The position numbers and the translations under genes are program-made. DNA of 64,000 nt from Paraburkholderia rhynchosiae (GTDB taxonomy: Bacteria > Pseudomonadota > Gammaproteobacteria > Burkholderiales > Burkholderiaceae): NCBI RefSeq assembly GCF_002879865.1, contig NZ_PNXY01000003.1, positions 310,001 to 374,000 of the forward strand, given 5' to 3'. This document shows, piece by piece, positions 32,995 to 43,313 of this stretch. The notes below the pieces were generated by a model. It saw only the letters and a program-made list of their open reading frames with translations. It ran no database searches and was not told the origin of the DNA. Position 1 is the stretch's first letter; each line of letters begins with the position of its first letter.

Positions 32995-34215
32995 TCAAAT
33001 CACCGATTGCCTGCGCAACGCCGCAATCTGCTCGTCGTCGTAACCGAGCACGTCGTGCAGGATGCTCTCGGTATGTTCACCGAGCGTCGGCGGATGTGTC
33101 AGCGCTTCGGGAGGCGTGCCCGTCATGTTGATCGGATTGCGCACCAGCTTGACCGTGCCGCCCGACGGATGCGGCAGATCCACCCGCATGCCGCGCGCGA
33201 CCACCTGCTCGTTCTCGAACACTTCGCCGAGATCGTTGATCGGCCCGCACGGCACGCCCGCCGCTTCGAGCGCCGCGATCCATTGCTGCTTGCTCTGCAA
33301 ACGGACCATTTCCGCGAGGATCGGCACGAGTAAATCGCGATGCCGCACGCGTGCGGGATTGGTCGCGAACCGTTCGTCTTCGGCGAGTTCGGGGCGGCCG
33401 CCTGCCTCGACGAACTTGCGGAACTGACCGTCGTTGCCGACCGCGACGATGATCCACCCGTCGCTCGTCTGGAAGGTCTGGTACGGCACGATGTTCGGAT
33501 GCGCGTTGCCCCAGCGTACTGGTGGCTGACCGCTCGTGAGGTAATTCGAATTCATGTTGGCGAGCATGGCGACCTGCACGTCGAGCAGCGCCATGTCGAT
33601 GTACTGGCCTTCGCCAGTGCGGTCGCGGTGCGTGAGCGCGGTGAGGACGGCGATGGTCGAATACATGCCGGTCATCAGGTCGGCTATTGCCACGCCGGCC
33701 TTCTGCGGACCGCCGCCCGGCTGGCCGTCGCGCTCGCCGGTAATGCTCATGAATCCGCCGATGCCTTGCACGATGAAGTCGTAGCCCGCGCGCTGCGCAT
33801 ACGGCCCGGTCTGCCCGAAGCCGGTCACCGAGCAATAGATCAGATCCGGCTTCACTTCCTTCAGCGACGCGTAATCGAGACCGTATTTCTTCAACTGCCC
33901 GACCTTGTAGTTCTCCAGCACCACGTCGCTTTGTGCGGCCAGCTCGCGAATGATCCGCTGGCCTTCAGGCGAGGCGATGTCGACGGTAAGCGAGCGCTTG
34001 TTGCGGTTCGCCGCAAGGTAGTACGCCGCCTCGCGCGTGTCCGCGCCTTCGGGCGTCTTGAGGTACGGCGGCCCCCAGTGACGTGTGTCGTCGCCCACTT
34101 CCGGGCGCTCGATCTTGATTACGTCGGCGCCGAAATCGGCAAGAGTTTGCGCGCACCAGGGGCCGGCGAGCACGCGGGTGAGATCCAGTACGCGGATATG
34201 ACTGAGAGCGCCCAT
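32995..34215 (-). CDS. CaiB/BaiF CoA-transferase (class III)
   Basis: A 406-residue family III CoA-transferase, moving CoA between carboxylic acids through an aspartyl thioester. The hallmark N terminus is LSHIRVLDLTRVLAGPWCAQ, followed by LADFGADVIKIERPEVGDDT. The catalytic aspartate is in GVAIADLMTGMYS. GQPPVRWGNAHPNIVPYQTF and the C-terminal WIAALEAAGVPCGPI are also typical. The acid it activates cannot be read from sequence, and neither an acyl-CoA dehydrogenase nor a racemase gene is adjacent. The start at 34215 follows standard family alignment; the frame upstream to 34368 lies in the shared promoter region with alaS. Confidence 0.9.
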   Translation of the reverse strand: MGALSHIRVLDLTRVLAGPWCAQTLADFGADVIKIERPEVGDDTRHWGPPYLKTPEGADTREAAYYLAANRNKRSLTVDIASPEGQRIIRELAAQSDVVLENYKVGQLKKYGLDYASLKEVKPDLIYCSVTGFGQTGPYAQRAGYDFIVQGIGGFMSITGERDGQPGGGPQKAGVAIADLMTGMYSTIAVLTALTHRDRTGEGQYIDMALLDVQVAMLANMNSNYLTSGQPPVRWGNAHPNIVPYQTFQTSDGWIIVAVGNDGQFRKFVEAGGRPELAEDERFATNPARVRHRDLLVPILAEMVRLQSKQQWIAALEAAGVPCGPINDLGEVFENEQVVARGMRVDLPHPSGGTVKLVRNPINMTGTPPEALTHPPTLGEHTESILHDVLGYDDEQIAALRRQSVI

Positions 34216-34460
34216 GTTTGTCAATGTCTCCAATGTCAGCGGAGGCGCGCGAGGCGCCGCGGATGTGAGCAATCTTAAGCGATTGGCGCGAGCCGGCGCA
34301 GTCGGCCAAACGTCATAAGACGGATCACGCGCAACTCCGACACAACGCAAACGCAACGGGTAGCGCAACCCAAACGCCTCGCGATGTCTCCCGCTACCCG
34401 GCGCAACCTGGCCGAACGGCTAACGACGCGGCAGCGCCCCGCGCGAGGGCGCCGATCCCG

Positions 34461-34466
34461 TATAAT
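34461..34466 (+). promoter_or_regulatory. TATAAT -10 element upstream of alaS
   Basis: A perfect TATAAT lies 86 bases before the alaS ATG. No convincing -35 hexamer is present at 17 bases upstream, so the promoter may be weak or activated. Confidence 0.5.
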
Positions 34467-34551
34467 CAGTCGTTTAAGAAACAAACAGTTGGCGCATCCC
34501 ACGATGCCGCCGGTAGAAGTCTGGAACAGTCATGACCGTCCCCCGCACGCT

Positions 34552-37176
34552 ATGAAAGCCGCCGAAATCCGCGAGAAATTCCTCAAGTTCTTCGAATCGA
34601 AGGGCCATACGATCGTTCGCTCGTCGAGCCTTGTGCCCGGCAACGACCCGACACTGCTCTTCACCAATTCGGGAATGGTCCAGTTCAAAGATGTGTTCCT
34701 CGGCGCGGAATCGCGTCCGTATTCGCGCGCCACGACCGCGCAGCGCAGCGTGCGAGCGGGCGGCAAGCACAACGATCTGGAGAACGTCGGCTACACCGCG
34801 CGTCACCATACGTTCTTCGAAATGCTGGGCAACTTCTCGTTCGGCGACTACTTCAAGCGCGACGCGATCCACTACGCGTGGGAATTGCTGACGGGCGTCT
34901 ACCAGTTGCCGAAAGACAAGCTCTGGGTCACGGTGTATCACGAGGACGACGAAGCGCACGACATCTGGGCGAAAGAAGTGGGCGTGCCGGTCGAGCGCAT
35001 CATCCGCATTGGCGACAACAAGGGCGCGCGTTACGCGTCGGACAATTTCTGGCAAATGGCCGACACCGGCCCCTGCGGCCCGTGCTCGGAAATTTTCTAC
35101 GACCACGGCCCGGACGTGTGGGGCGGCCCGCCGGGATCGCCGGAGGAAGACGGCGACCGCTACATCGAGATCTGGAATCTCGTGTTCATGCAGTTCAACC
35201 GCGACGCCCAGGGCAACATGACGCCGCTGCCCAAGCAGTGCGTCGACACCGGCATGGGTCTCGAGCGTATCGCCGCGGTGTTGCAGCATGTGCACAGCAA
35301 CTATGAGATCGACCTGTTCCAGGCGCTCATTCAGGCTGCCGCGCGCGAAACCGGCGTGAGCGATCTGACGAACAACTCGCTGAAGGTGATTGCCGATCAC
35401 ATCCGCGCGTGCTCGTTCCTGATCGTCGACGGAGTGATTCCGGGCAACGAAGGACGCGGTTACGTGTTGCGCCGTATCGTGCGCCGCGCTATCCGTCACG
35501 GCTACAAGTTGGGCAAGAAGGGCTCGTTCTTCCACCGCATGGTGGCCGATCTGGTCGCGCAAATGGGCGGCGCGTATCCGGAACTGAAGGACGCGGAGCA
35601 ACGCGTGACCGACGTGCTGCGCCAGGAAGAAGAGCGCTTCTTCGAGACCATCGAGCACGGCATGTCGATTCTCGAAAGCGCACTCGCCGATCTTGACGCG
35701 AAGGGCGGCAAGACGCTCGACGGCGAACTGGCGTTCAAGCTGCACGACACGTACGGGTTCCCGCTCGACCTGACGGCCGACGTGTGCCGTGAGCGCGAAG
35801 TCACCGTGGACGAAGCAGCGTTCGACGAAGCCATGGCGCGTCAGCGGGAACAGGCTCGTGCGGCCGGCAAGTTCAGAATGGCGCAAGGCCTCGAATACTG
35901 GGGCGCGAAGACCACGTTCCACGGCTACGAAGAAATCGTCTTCGACGACGCGAAGGTGACCGCGCTGTATGTGGATGGCGCATCGGTGCAGGAAGTCGCG
36001 CATGGCCAGCAGGCTGTCGTCGTGCTGGACCACACGCCGTTCTACGCGGAATCGGGCGGCCAGGTCGGCGACCAGGGCTTGCTTGCTAACGCGAGCGTGC
36101 GCTTTGCGGTGGCCGACACGCTGAAGGTGCAGGCCGACGTCGTCGGTCATCACGGCACGCTCGAACAAGGCACGCTGAAGGTAGGCGACGTCGTCAAGGC
36201 GGAAATCGACGCGGTGCGCCGCGCGCGCACGGCCCGCAACCATTCGGCTACGCACCTGATGCACAAGGCGCTGCGTGAAGTGCTCGGTTCGCATGTGCAG
36301 CAGAAGGGTTCGCTGGTCGATCCGGACAAGACGCGTTTCGACTTCGCGCACAACGCGCCCATGACGGATGATCAGATCCGCCGTGTCGAAGAAATCGTCA
36401 ACGCCGAAGTGCTGGCGAACGCGCCGGGCATCGTGCGCGTCATGTCGTATGACGAAGCGGTGAAGGGCGGCGCGATGGCGCTATTCGGCGAAAAGTACGG
36501 CGACGAAGTGCGCGTGCTCGATCTGGGCTTCTCGCGCGAACTGTGCGGCGGCACGCATGTGCACCGCACCGGCGACATCGGCTTTTTCAAGATCGTGATG
36601 GAAGGCGGCGTGGCGGCGGGCATTCGTCGCGTGGAAGCGATCACGGGCGACAACGCAGTGCGCTTCGTGCAGGATCTGGACGCACGCATCAATGCTGCTG
36701 CGGCCGTGCTGAAGGCGCAGCCATCCGAGCTGACACAACGCATCACGCAAGTGCAGGATCAGGTGAAGCAGCTCGAAAAAGAACTGAGCGCGCTCAAATC
36801 AAAGATGGCGTCGAGCCAGGGCGACGAACTCGCCGGTCAGGCAATCGAAGTGGCCGGCGTGCAGGTTCTCGCCGCCACGCTCGACGGCGCGGACGTCAAG
36901 ACGCTGCGCGAAACGGTCGACAAGCTCAAGGACAAGCTGAAGAGCGCGGCAATCGTGCTGGCTTCGGTCGAAGGCGGCAAGGTCAGCCTGATTGCCGGCG
37001 TGACGGCGGACGCAAGCAAGAAGGTCAAGGCGGGCGAACTGGTGAACTTCGTTGCGCAGCAGGTGGGCGGCAAGGGCGGCGGCCGGCCGGATATGGCTCA
37101 GGCCGGTGGCACCGAACCGGCGAATCTGCCTGCGGCGCTTGCCGGAGTGAAGGGCTGGGTCGAAGCGCAGCTTTGA
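34552..37176 (+). CDS. alaS: Alanyl-tRNA synthetase
   Basis: This 874-residue class II synthetase charges tRNA-Ala; the length equals the E. coli enzyme (876). The N-terminal catalytic domain has [35 protein letters not shown] (motif 2 region) and [16 protein letters not shown] (motif 3). The editing domain carries the zinc-binding [13 protein letters not shown] and [17 protein letters not shown], and a C-Ala domain ends with [18 protein letters not shown] at 34552 opens [19 protein letters not shown], the conserved start. The longer frame to 34384 overlaps the promoter. It is divergent from the CoA-transferase gene. Confidence 0.97.
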   Translation: MKAAEIREKFLKFFESKGHTIVRSSSLVPGNDPTLLFTNSGMVQFKDVFLGAESRPYSRATTAQRSVRAGGKHNDLENVGYTARHHTFFEMLGNFSFGDYFKRDAIHYAWELLTGVYQLPKDKLWVTVYHEDDEAHDIWAKEVGVPVERIIRIGDNKGARYASDNFWQMADTGPCGPCSEIFYDHGPDVWGGPPGSPEEDGDRYIEIWNLVFMQFNRDAQGNMTPLPKQCVDTGMGLERIAAVLQHVHSNYEIDLFQALIQAAARETGVSDLTNNSLKVIADHIRACSFLIVDGVIPGNEGRGYVLRRIVRRAIRHGYKLGKKGSFFHRMVADLVAQMGGAYPELKDAEQRVTDVLRQEEERFFETIEHGMSILESALADLDAKGGKTLDGELAFKLHDTYGFPLDLTADVCREREVTVDEAAFDEAMARQREQARAAGKFRMAQGLEYWGAKTTFHGYEEIVFDDAKVTALYVDGASVQEVAHGQQAVVVLDHTPFYAESGGQVGDQGLLANASVRFAVADTLKVQADVVGHHGTLEQGTLKVGDVVKAEIDAVRRARTARNHSATHLMHKALREVLGSHVQQKGSLVDPDKTRFDFAHNAPMTDDQIRRVEEIVNAEVLANAPGIVRVMSYDEAVKGGAMALFGEKYGDEVRVLDLGFSRELCGGTHVHRTGDIGFFKIVMEGGVAAGIRRVEAITGDNAVRFVQDLDARINAAAAVLKAQPSELTQRITQVQDQVKQLEKELSALKSKMASSQGDELAGQAIEVAGVQVLAATLDGADVKTLRETVDKLKDKLKSAAIVLASVEGGKVSLIAGVTADASKKVKAGELVNFVAQQVGGKGGGRPDMAQAGGTEPANLPAALAGVKGWVEAQL

Positions 37177-37422
37177 TCGGGGTTTGAGCCGGCGGCTGAA
37201 ATTGGCCGGACTGGCTTGGAGCGGGCCGGAACCGCTCCGCGCAAGCTGCAGCGGACTGATAGGGCCACGCCAGGCGCCAGGTTGTAGGCGCGTCGCGTGG
37301 CTCTAAGTTTTTGCGCCCCCGTTTGGGCCGCCACTCGCGGGCCTCGTCCGAGCATTGCGCGTCGACCAGAGCTTCAGTTGTTCGTTCGAAACTGCCGCAA
37401 ACCCCCAGCCTCGCAGCGAAGG

Positions 37423-38415
37423 TCAAGCGACGTCAGCGCCCACGCCCGCCCGAATTCTCGCATCTGCGTCCGCACCCAGGTTCACCGTCTCCGCCAGAGT
37501 CCCCGCATTCTCCTGCCCCACGAGCGTCTCCTTCAGCGCATTGAGCGCCGACGAGAAATGCCCGCGTCGCCAGATAAGCAGCGTTTCCACTGCGCCGATA
37601 TCCGGCAACTCATGAACCGCGATGTTGCTCGCATCGGCTTGCAGTCCCAACACCGACCGGGGCGCCACCGCGACGCCCGCGCCTGCGGCCACACACGCCA
37701 CAATCGCGTGATAGGAGCCCAGTTCCAGCACCCGCGCCGGTCTCACGCCATGCTCCAGATACCATTTCTCAATATAGGCCCGGTAAGCGCAGCCGCGTTC
37801 GAACGCAACCAGCGTAGACAGCGCGATGTCGCGCACTTCACGAATCGGCCGATGCCCGCGCGGCGTCAGCATCACCAGTTCTTCCCTGAAGACCGGCACC
37901 GTCTCGAACAATTCACCGAGCGTCGCCGGGTTCAGCGGCGTCGCCACTAGCGCGGCGTCCACTTCGAATTCGCGCACCCGCTCGATCAGCTTGCCGGTCG
38001 TTCCCGTCTCGAGTTCCAGCGCGACGTCAGGCCATTGCTGGTGATACCGCGCGAGCAATCCAGGCAGACGCGTTGCCGCGACGCTTTCCATGGTGCCCAA
38101 CCGCAGGCGTCCACTCGGCCGATCGGCGCGCACCGCATGGCGAGCCTCGTCGGCGAGAGCCAGCAGCCGTTCGGCGTAGGGCAGAAGCGTCTCGCCGGCG
38201 GGCGTTAGCACGAGGCGCCGTCCGTCGCGGATAAAAAGGTCGGCGCCCAGTTGCTCTTCAAGCTGCTTGATGCGCGTCGTCACGTTCGATTGCACGCGGT
38301 TGAGCTTCGCAGCGGCGCGCGTCACGCCGTTTTCCCGCACGACAGCCCGAAAAATCGTCAAGGCGGCCAGATCCACGATTCTCTCCCGGCGATGGATGGT
38401 ATCCAAATTATTCAT
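37423..38415 (-). CDS. LysR-family transcriptional regulator
   Basis: A 330-residue regulator with a LysR helix-turn-helix at about residues 14-75 (FRAVVRENGVTRAAAKLNRV, then QSNVTTRIKQLEEQLGADLF) and a periplasmic-binding-protein-like effector domain. It lies divergent to an MFS exporter gene, the usual layout for a LysR regulator and its target. The Gln-Ser-Asn-Val-Thr in the recognition helix is the QSNVT variant. The start at 38415 leaves an N-terminal lead MNNLDTIHRRERIVDLAAL; a start nearer VDLAAL is possible. The C-terminal 40 residues after about 290 are Ala/Gly-rich and variable. Confidence 0.9.
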   Translation of the reverse strand: MNNLDTIHRRERIVDLAALTIFRAVVRENGVTRAAAKLNRVQSNVTTRIKQLEEQLGADLFIRDGRRLVLTPAGETLLPYAERLLALADEARHAVRADRPSGRLRLGTMESVAATRLPGLLARYHQQWPDVALELETGTTGKLIERVREFEVDAALVATPLNPATLGELFETVPVFREELVMLTPRGHRPIREVRDIALSTLVAFERGCAYRAYIEKWYLEHGVRPARVLELGSYHAIVACVAAGAGVAVAPRSVLGLQADASNIAVHELPDIGAVETLLIWRRGHFSSALNALKETLVGQENAGTLAETVNLGADADARIRAGVGADVA

Positions 38416-38423
38416 TTTCCATG

Positions 38424-38442
38424 ATTGGATCGTCAAGCTAAT
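38424..38442. promoter_or_regulatory. Candidate LysR-type operator
   Basis: ATTGG and the CTAAT end form an interrupted dyad, ATTxG-N9-CxAAT, in the 124-base gap between the divergent LysR and MFS genes. LysR proteins recognise T-N11-A dyads of this form. Position is favourable for repression of its own gene and control of the MFS gene. Confidence 0.4.
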
Positions 38443-38539
38443 ATGAACTGGACGCGGATCACGAACGGCCCGGCGGGCCGCATCGACCGCGGTTTCCAGC
38501 GCGCGGCATTCGCCCGCGCTTTCCTTTGAATGGCCGCTC

Positions 38540-39982
38540 ATGAACGATCTCGCTTCCAAAGTTCAACGCATATCCGCTGAACCGCACGCCGCCTCGCGTG
38601 CAGCGCTAGCGTGCATGGTGACGCTGGCCGTCGCGCTCGGCGTCGGGCGTTTTGCCTTCACGCCGCTATTGCCACTGATGCTCCACGGCGGCGCGTTCGG
38701 TCAGCCGCCGATCGACATCCAGCATGGCGGCTGGCTCGCGTCGTTCAATTACGCGGGCTACTTTGTCGGCGCGCTCACCTGCGCGGCGCTGCGCATCGAG
38801 CCGGCGCGAATCGTGCGCATGGGGCTCGTGCTGACGGTTCTGTTGACGCTGGCAATGGGCGTCACGAGTCAATTCTGGGTGTGGGCGGCGGTGCGCTTCA
38901 TCGCCGGGGCGGTCAGCGCGTGGACTTTCGTTTTCGCTTCGCAGTGGGGCTTGCGGCGACTCGCGGAGCTCGGTCAGCCCGCGTGGGGCGGCGTGATTTA
39001 TACGGGGCCGGGCGTGGGCATCGTCGCGACGGGATTGCTGGTCAGCGCGGCGGGCGGTTACGGCGCGACGGCGGGATGGATCGGCTTCGGCCTGATCTCG
39101 GCAGTTCTGACTGTGGCGGTCTGGCCGGCGTTCGATACGGCGTCCCGTTCCCATTCTCATGCCATGAGCGCGGGCGTCGCCGCAAGCCGTTCCGTCGAAG
39201 CCAAAACCAGAGCAGATTCCATAAACGAGAACGCCGGGGGCAAATCGTTCGGAGTGGAACAACCTGGCGCCGGCCAACCGACCGACCGCCCACGCACCGC
39301 GACCGGCTTTTCCGCCTCGAGCCCAACGGCGCCAAACAGATCTTTCACCGCAATCCCAAACACCGCAACGCCAAACACAGCGACCGATGACCCCGTCCAC
39401 CACCGCACCGACGCCTTCTGGCTGATCCTCCTCTACGGCATTCCCGGTTTCGGCTACATCATCACCGCGACGTTTCTGCCGGTGATCGCGCGCCATGCGC
39501 TGCCCGGCTCGCCGTGGCCCGATCTGTTCTGGCCGATGTTCGGCGCGGCGCTGGTCGTCGGTGCATTGCTGGCCGCGCGCCTGCCGCTGCATTGGGACAA
39601 CCGCGTGCTGCTGGCCGGCTGCTACGTGCTGCAAGCGTGCGGCATCGCGCTTGGCATCGTCTGGCCGACGGCGGGCGGTTTCTCGCTCGGAAGCATTCTG
39701 ATCGGCGTGCCGTTCACCGCGATCACGCTGTTCGCGATGCGTGAGGCGCGGCGTCTGCGCGGCGACGACGCGGCCGGTCTGATGGGTTACGCGACGGCCG
39801 CCTACGGCCTCGGTCAGATCGTCGGGCCGCTGGTCGCTGCGCCGATCGCCGCGCACACCGGCTCTTTTTCTCCGTCATTGTGGCTGGCGGCGGGCGCGCT
39901 GGTGGCCGGCGCGGCCGGCCTGATCGTGGTCGCGCGGATGCCTCGTGGCCGTGGCCGCATGCCGGATTGCGGCTGCGGTTGA
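38540..39982 (+). CDS. YbfB/YjiJ-family MFS transporter
   Basis: A 480-residue MFS protein of the YbfB/YjiJ group, shown by VALGVGRFAFTPLLPLML in span 1 and GLRRLAELGQPAWGGVIYTGPGVGIV. About 12 spans are present. Between the sixth and seventh spans lies an unusual hydrophilic loop of roughly 95 residues (about residues 203-295), rich in Ser, Thr, Asn and Pro with TPNTATDDPVHHR at its end; most relatives have a much shorter loop here. Substrate is unknown. It is divergent from its probable LysR regulator. The start at 38540 overlaps nothing and has GCTC upstream. Confidence 0.85.
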   Translation: MNDLASKVQRISAEPHAASRAALACMVTLAVALGVGRFAFTPLLPLMLHGGAFGQPPIDIQHGGWLASFNYAGYFVGALTCAALRIEPARIVRMGLVLTVLLTLAMGVTSQFWVWAAVRFIAGAVSAWTFVFASQWGLRRLAELGQPAWGGVIYTGPGVGIVATGLLVSAAGGYGATAGWIGFGLISAVLTVAVWPAFDTASRSHSHAMSAGVAASRSVEAKTRADSINENAGGKSFGVEQPGAGQPTDRPRTATGFSASSPTAPNRSFTAIPNTATPNTATDDPVHHRTDAFWLILLYGIPGFGYIITATFLPVIARHALPGSPWPDLFWPMFGAALVVGALLAARLPLHWDNRVLLAGCYVLQACGIALGIVWPTAGGFSLGSILIGVPFTAITLFAMREARRLRGDDAAGLMGYATAAYGLGQIVGPLVAAPIAAHTGSFSPSLWLAAGALVAGAAGLIVVARMPRGRGRMPDCGCG

Positions 39983-40116
39983 CCGTCCGCGAACGGTCCG
40001 CCGTGGCGGCGCCAAAGGCGCCTCGCCGCAATCGAAAAACAAATCACGCACGGGCGCACTAAAATGACCGCTTTCCGTCATCCCCCGCGCGTCTGTCGCC
40101 GGCCGCGCCGCCCGCC

Positions 40117-41148
40117 ATGCAACATTTCGCGTCCGACAACTATGCCGGCATCTGTCCTGAAGCGCTTGACGCGCTGATCGCCGCCAATAACAGCGGCCAC
40201 GAACCGGCCTATGGCGACGACTCGTGGACCAACCAGGTATGCGACCGTCTGCGCGAACTGTTTCAGACCGACTGCGAAGTGTTCTTCGTGTTCAACGGTA
40301 CGGCGGCCAATTCGCTCGCGCTCGCGTCGCTGTGCCAGTCGTACCACTCGGTGATCTGCCATGAACTGGCGCACATCGAAACCGACGAATGCGGCGGCCC
40401 GGAATTCTTCTCCGGCGGCTCGAAGCTGCTGACGGCGCCGGGCATCGGCGGCAAGCTCACGCCGGATGCGATCGAAGCGGTCGTCACGCGGCGCGCCGAC
40501 ATCCACTACCCGAAGCCCAAGGTCGTGACGCTGACGCAGTCGACGGAAGTCGGCACCGTCTACAGCGTCGAGGAAGTGCGGGCGATTGCGGCAATCGCAA
40601 AGCGGCATCATCTGAAGGTGCATATGGACGGGGCGCGCTTTGCGAATGCGGTGGCCGCGCTGGACGTGCATCCGTCCGAGATCACATGGCGTGCGGGCGT
40701 CGATGTGCTGTGTTTCGGCGGCACCAAGAACGGCTTGCCGGTGGGCGAGGCGGTGGTGTTCTTCGACCGGGCGCTTGCCGACGACTTCGCCTACCGTCTG
40801 AAGCAGGCCGGCCAGCTCGCCTCCAAAATGCGCTTCATTTCCGCGCCGTGGCTCGGCCTGCTCCACAACGACGTCTGGCTGCGCAACGCGCGTCACGCGA
40901 ACGCGATGGCGCAACTGCTGCAAACGCGGTTGCAGGAAATTCCCGGCGTGAGCATCATGTTTCCGCGCGAGTCGAACGCGGTCTTTGCGCAATTGCCCGC
41001 GCAAGCCGCAAAGGCGATGCGCACGCGCGGCTGGAAATTCTACGAGTTCATCGGCGCGGGCGGATGCCGGTTGATGTGCGCATGGGACACGCAGCCGGAA
41101 ACGGTCGAGCGTTTCGCCGCCGAAGTGCGGGACTTGTGCGCAGCGTAA
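40117..41148 (+). CDS. ltaE: Low-specificity L-threonine aldolase
   Basis: A 343-residue PLP-dependent beta-eliminating lyase/threonine aldolase that splits L-threonine (and allo-threonine) into glycine and acetaldehyde. The N terminus FASDNYAGICPEAL, VFNGTAANSLAL, the histidine of ICHELAHIETDECGGPEF and the aspartate of VHMDGARFANA are family-typical. The PLP lysine is in CFGGTKNGLPVGEAVVFF. Length matches the family (about 340). A short GAGACCG-type repetitive stretch follows the gene (41170-41210). It probably is a single gene or leads into the NUDIX gene 107 bases on. Confidence 0.9.
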   Translation: MQHFASDNYAGICPEALDALIAANNSGHEPAYGDDSWTNQVCDRLRELFQTDCEVFFVFNGTAANSLALASLCQSYHSVICHELAHIETDECGGPEFFSGGSKLLTAPGIGGKLTPDAIEAVVTRRADIHYPKPKVVTLTQSTEVGTVYSVEEVRAIAAIAKRHHLKVHMDGARFANAVAALDVHPSEITWRAGVDVLCFGGTKNGLPVGEAVVFFDRALADDFAYRLKQAGQLASKMRFISAPWLGLLHNDVWLRNARHANAMAQLLQTRLQEIPGVSIMFPRESNAVFAQLPAQAAKAMRTRGWKFYEFIGAGGCRLMCAWDTQPETVERFAAEVRDLCAA

Positions 41149-41255
41149 CATTGCGTCCACCGTGCAAGCCCCGAGACCGCAAGACCGTGAGACCGTGACA
41201 CCGCCAGCGCGCCGCGCCGACCGCCGATAAAGACAGAACCCACAAGCCACTCGCC

Positions 41256-41786
41256 ATGACCGAATTCCGATTTTGTCCCCGCTGTTCGACGCCGTTGACC
41301 GAGCGCGCCGACGCCGAGCATGAAGGTGGGCGCATCCGCCAGACCTGTCCCGATGCGGAATGCGGCTACGTCCACTGGAACAATCCATTGCCGGTGGTCG
41401 CGGCGATCGTCGAGTACGAAGGCAAGATCTTGCTGGCGCGCAACGCCGCGTGGGCGGAAGGCGTGTTTGCGCTGATCACGGGCTTCCTCGAAAACGGCGA
41501 GACGCCGGAAGAGGGCATTGCCCGCGAGGTGTGGGAGGAGACGTCGCTGCATGCGGAGTCGGTCGAACTGATCGGCGTGTACGAGTTCATTCGCAACAAT
41601 GAACTGATCGTCGCGTATCACGTGAAGGCACATGGCACCATTTCGCTGTCGCCCGAGTTGCTCGAATACCGGCTGGTCGAGCCGGCCAAGCTGCGGCCCT
41701 GGCGCGCGGGTACCGGTCAGGCGCTCGGCGAATGGATGCGGCGGCGCGGCTTGCCGTTCGAGTTCGTCGACAAGCCGGGGCAGTGA
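41256..41786 (+). CDS. NUDIX hydrolase with zinc ribbon
   Basis: A 176-residue protein with an N-terminal zinc ribbon, Cys7-x2-Cys10 and Cys31-x4-Cys36, followed by a Nudix domain. The Nudix box covers residues 76-98: Gly76, Glu82, Arg90-Glu91 and Glu94-Glu95 are present, while the usual Gly near the end is Ser97. The architecture is that of NudC-like proteins, which hydrolyse NADH and decap NAD-RNA, but the SQPWPFPQS signature of true NudC is not seen, so the substrate is open. ATG at 41256 lies 44 bases after a repeat-like GACCGTGA region. Confidence 0.87.
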   Translation: MTEFRFCPRCSTPLTERADAEHEGGRIRQTCPDAECGYVHWNNPLPVVAAIVEYEGKILLARNAAWAEGVFALITGFLENGETPEEGIAREVWEETSLHAESVELIGVYEFIRNNELIVAYHVKAHGTISLSPELLEYRLVEPAKLRPWRAGTGQALGEWMRRRGLPFEFVDKPGQ

Positions 41787-41914
41787 GCGGGTGGGAGCCG
41801 CGTTCGTCGATTGACAGGTCCGAGCCATGCCTATGACCTCGGCGAACGAAAAGCGCCGCAAAGTCACGCTATAACTCGCAAGCCCAACATTTACACCCGT
41901 TCGAGCCCACGCCT

Positions 41915-42370
41915 ATGTCCAAACCCGCGCCCACTGCACGAAGCTCGTACCCGCACTTCCTCGCGATCACCACACGCTGGATGGATAACGACGTCTACGG
42001 TCACGTGAACAATGTCGTCTATTACAGCTACTTCGATACCGTGGTGAACGAGTATCTGATCCGCACGGGCGTGCTCGACTTCGAGCGCGGCGCGACCATC
42101 GGGCTCGTGGCCGAGACGCACTGCAACTACTTCGCGCCGCTGGTCTTCCCGGATCGAGTCGATGCGGGCTTGCGTGTATCGCGGCTCGGCACATCGAGCG
42201 TGCGCTACGAAGTCGGGCTTTTCAAGGAAGGCGACGAACACGCGGCCGCGCAAGGCCACTTCGTGCATGTGTACGTGGACCGCGTCACGCGCCGCCCGGT
42301 GAGCTTGCCCGACGGATTGCGCGCGGCGCTCGAGCCGCTTAACGTCGCAACGGACCAGGCGGCGGACTAG
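41915..42370 (+). CDS. Hot-dog acyl-CoA thioesterase (4HBT type)
   Basis: A 151-residue hot-dog fold protein. The segment [20 protein letters not shown] carries the catalytic Asp of the 4-hydroxybenzoyl-CoA thioesterase/YbgC group, DxDxxGHVNN. It cleaves an acyl-CoA to the free acid. It ends four bases before the GTG start of the livH-type permease on the same strand, so the thioesterase and the transporter are probably one operon. That arrangement suggests a role in handling the transported or CoA-activated carboxylate, which is inference. Confidence 0.87.
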   Translation: MSKPAPTARSSYPHFLAITTRWMDNDVYGHVNNVVYYSYFDTVVNEYLIRTGVLDFERGATIGLVAETHCNYFAPLVFPDRVDAGLRVSRLGTSSVRYEVGLFKEGDEHAAAQGHFVHVYVDRVTRRPVSLPDGLRAALEPLNVATDQAAD

Positions 42371-42374
42371 CCAC

Positions 42375-43313
42375 GTGCAGTCGTTCGTCATCAATCTGCT
42401 CAACGGAATCAGCTACGGCCTGCTGCTGTTCATGCTGTCGGCCGGCTTGACGTTGATCTTCAGCATGCTCGGCGTGCTGAATTTTGCGCACGCGAGCTTC
42501 TACATGCTCGGCGCTTACGTCGGTTATTCGGTGGCCGCGCGCGCCGGGTTCTGGAGCGCGCTCGTGGTCGCACCGCTCGTCGTCGGTTTGATCGGCGCGG
42601 CGCTGGAGCGCTGGCTGTTGCGCCGCGTGCGAAGTCACGGGCATCTCGCCGAGTTGTTGCTGACCTTCGGCGCCGCCTACGTGCTCGGCGAACTCGTCAA
42701 GCTCGGCTGGGGCTTGAACCCGCTCGGCGCGAGCGTGCCGGCCGCGCTTGACGGCCCTCTCTTCACGCTTTACGGCGCGACGTTCGCGCGTTACCGCGCG
42801 TTCATGATGGCGGTGTCGCTCGTCATGCTCGCGGCGCTATACGCGGTGCTGCGCGTGTCGAAGGCGGGGCTCATCGTGCGCGCGGCGCTCACACATCCGA
42901 GCGCTGTCGAAGCGCTCGGCCACAATGTGCCGCGCGTCTTTACCGGCGTGTTTTCGGCGGGCACCGCGCTTGCCGCACTGGCCGGCGTGATCGGCGCGCC
43001 GCTCTCCGTAATCGAACCTGCAATGGCCGAATCGCTCGGCTCCATCGTGTTCGTGGTAGTCGTGATCGGCGGGCCAGGTTCGTTGGGGGGCGCGCTGGTT
43101 GCGTCGCTGCTGATCGGCTGCGTGCAGACGCTGGCGGTTGCAAGCGACGTCTCGCTCGGCGACGTGCTCGCCACCTTCGACGCTTCGCTGCCGCGCGAAT
43201 GGGACACGCTGACGCTCGCGCAACTGGCGCCGCTGATTCCTTATCTGCTGCTCGTCGCGATGCTCGCGCTGCGCCCGCGCGGACTGTTCGGCCGGCGCGA
43301 CGACCATGCGTGA
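42375..43313 (+). CDS. LIV-type ABC transporter permease (LivH family)
   Basis: A 312-residue inner-membrane permease of the branched-chain amino acid family. The signature LNGISYGLLLFMLSAGLTLI followed by FSMLGVLNFAHASFYMLGAY is characteristic of LivH proteins, and GGPGSLGGALVASLLIG near residue 230 is the EAA-type coupling helix region. The start is GTG at 42375. The Gly-rich loop at FVVVVIGGPGSLGG is intact. It overlaps the next gene by eight bases. No periplasmic binding-protein gene is in this operon. Confidence 0.9.
   Translation: MQSFVINLLNGISYGLLLFMLSAGLTLIFSMLGVLNFAHASFYMLGAYVGYSVAARAGFWSALVVAPLVVGLIGAALERWLLRRVRSHGHLAELLLTFGAAYVLGELVKLGWGLNPLGASVPAALDGPLFTLYGATFARYRAFMMAVSLVMLAALYAVLRVSKAGLIVRAALTHPSAVEALGHNVPRVFTGVFSAGTALAALAGVIGAPLSVIEPAMAESLGSIVFVVVVIGGPGSLGGALVASLLIGCVQTLAVASDVSLGDVLATFDASLPREWDTLTLAQLAPLIPYLLLVAMLALRPRGLFGRRDDHA

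Noticed and set aside
34474..36351. 625-codon minus-strand frame opposite alaS
   Set aside because: Antisense shadow of alaS; no motif recognised.
37177..37422. GAGCGG/CCGCTC hairpin after alaS as a terminator
   Set aside because: No T-run follows on either strand.
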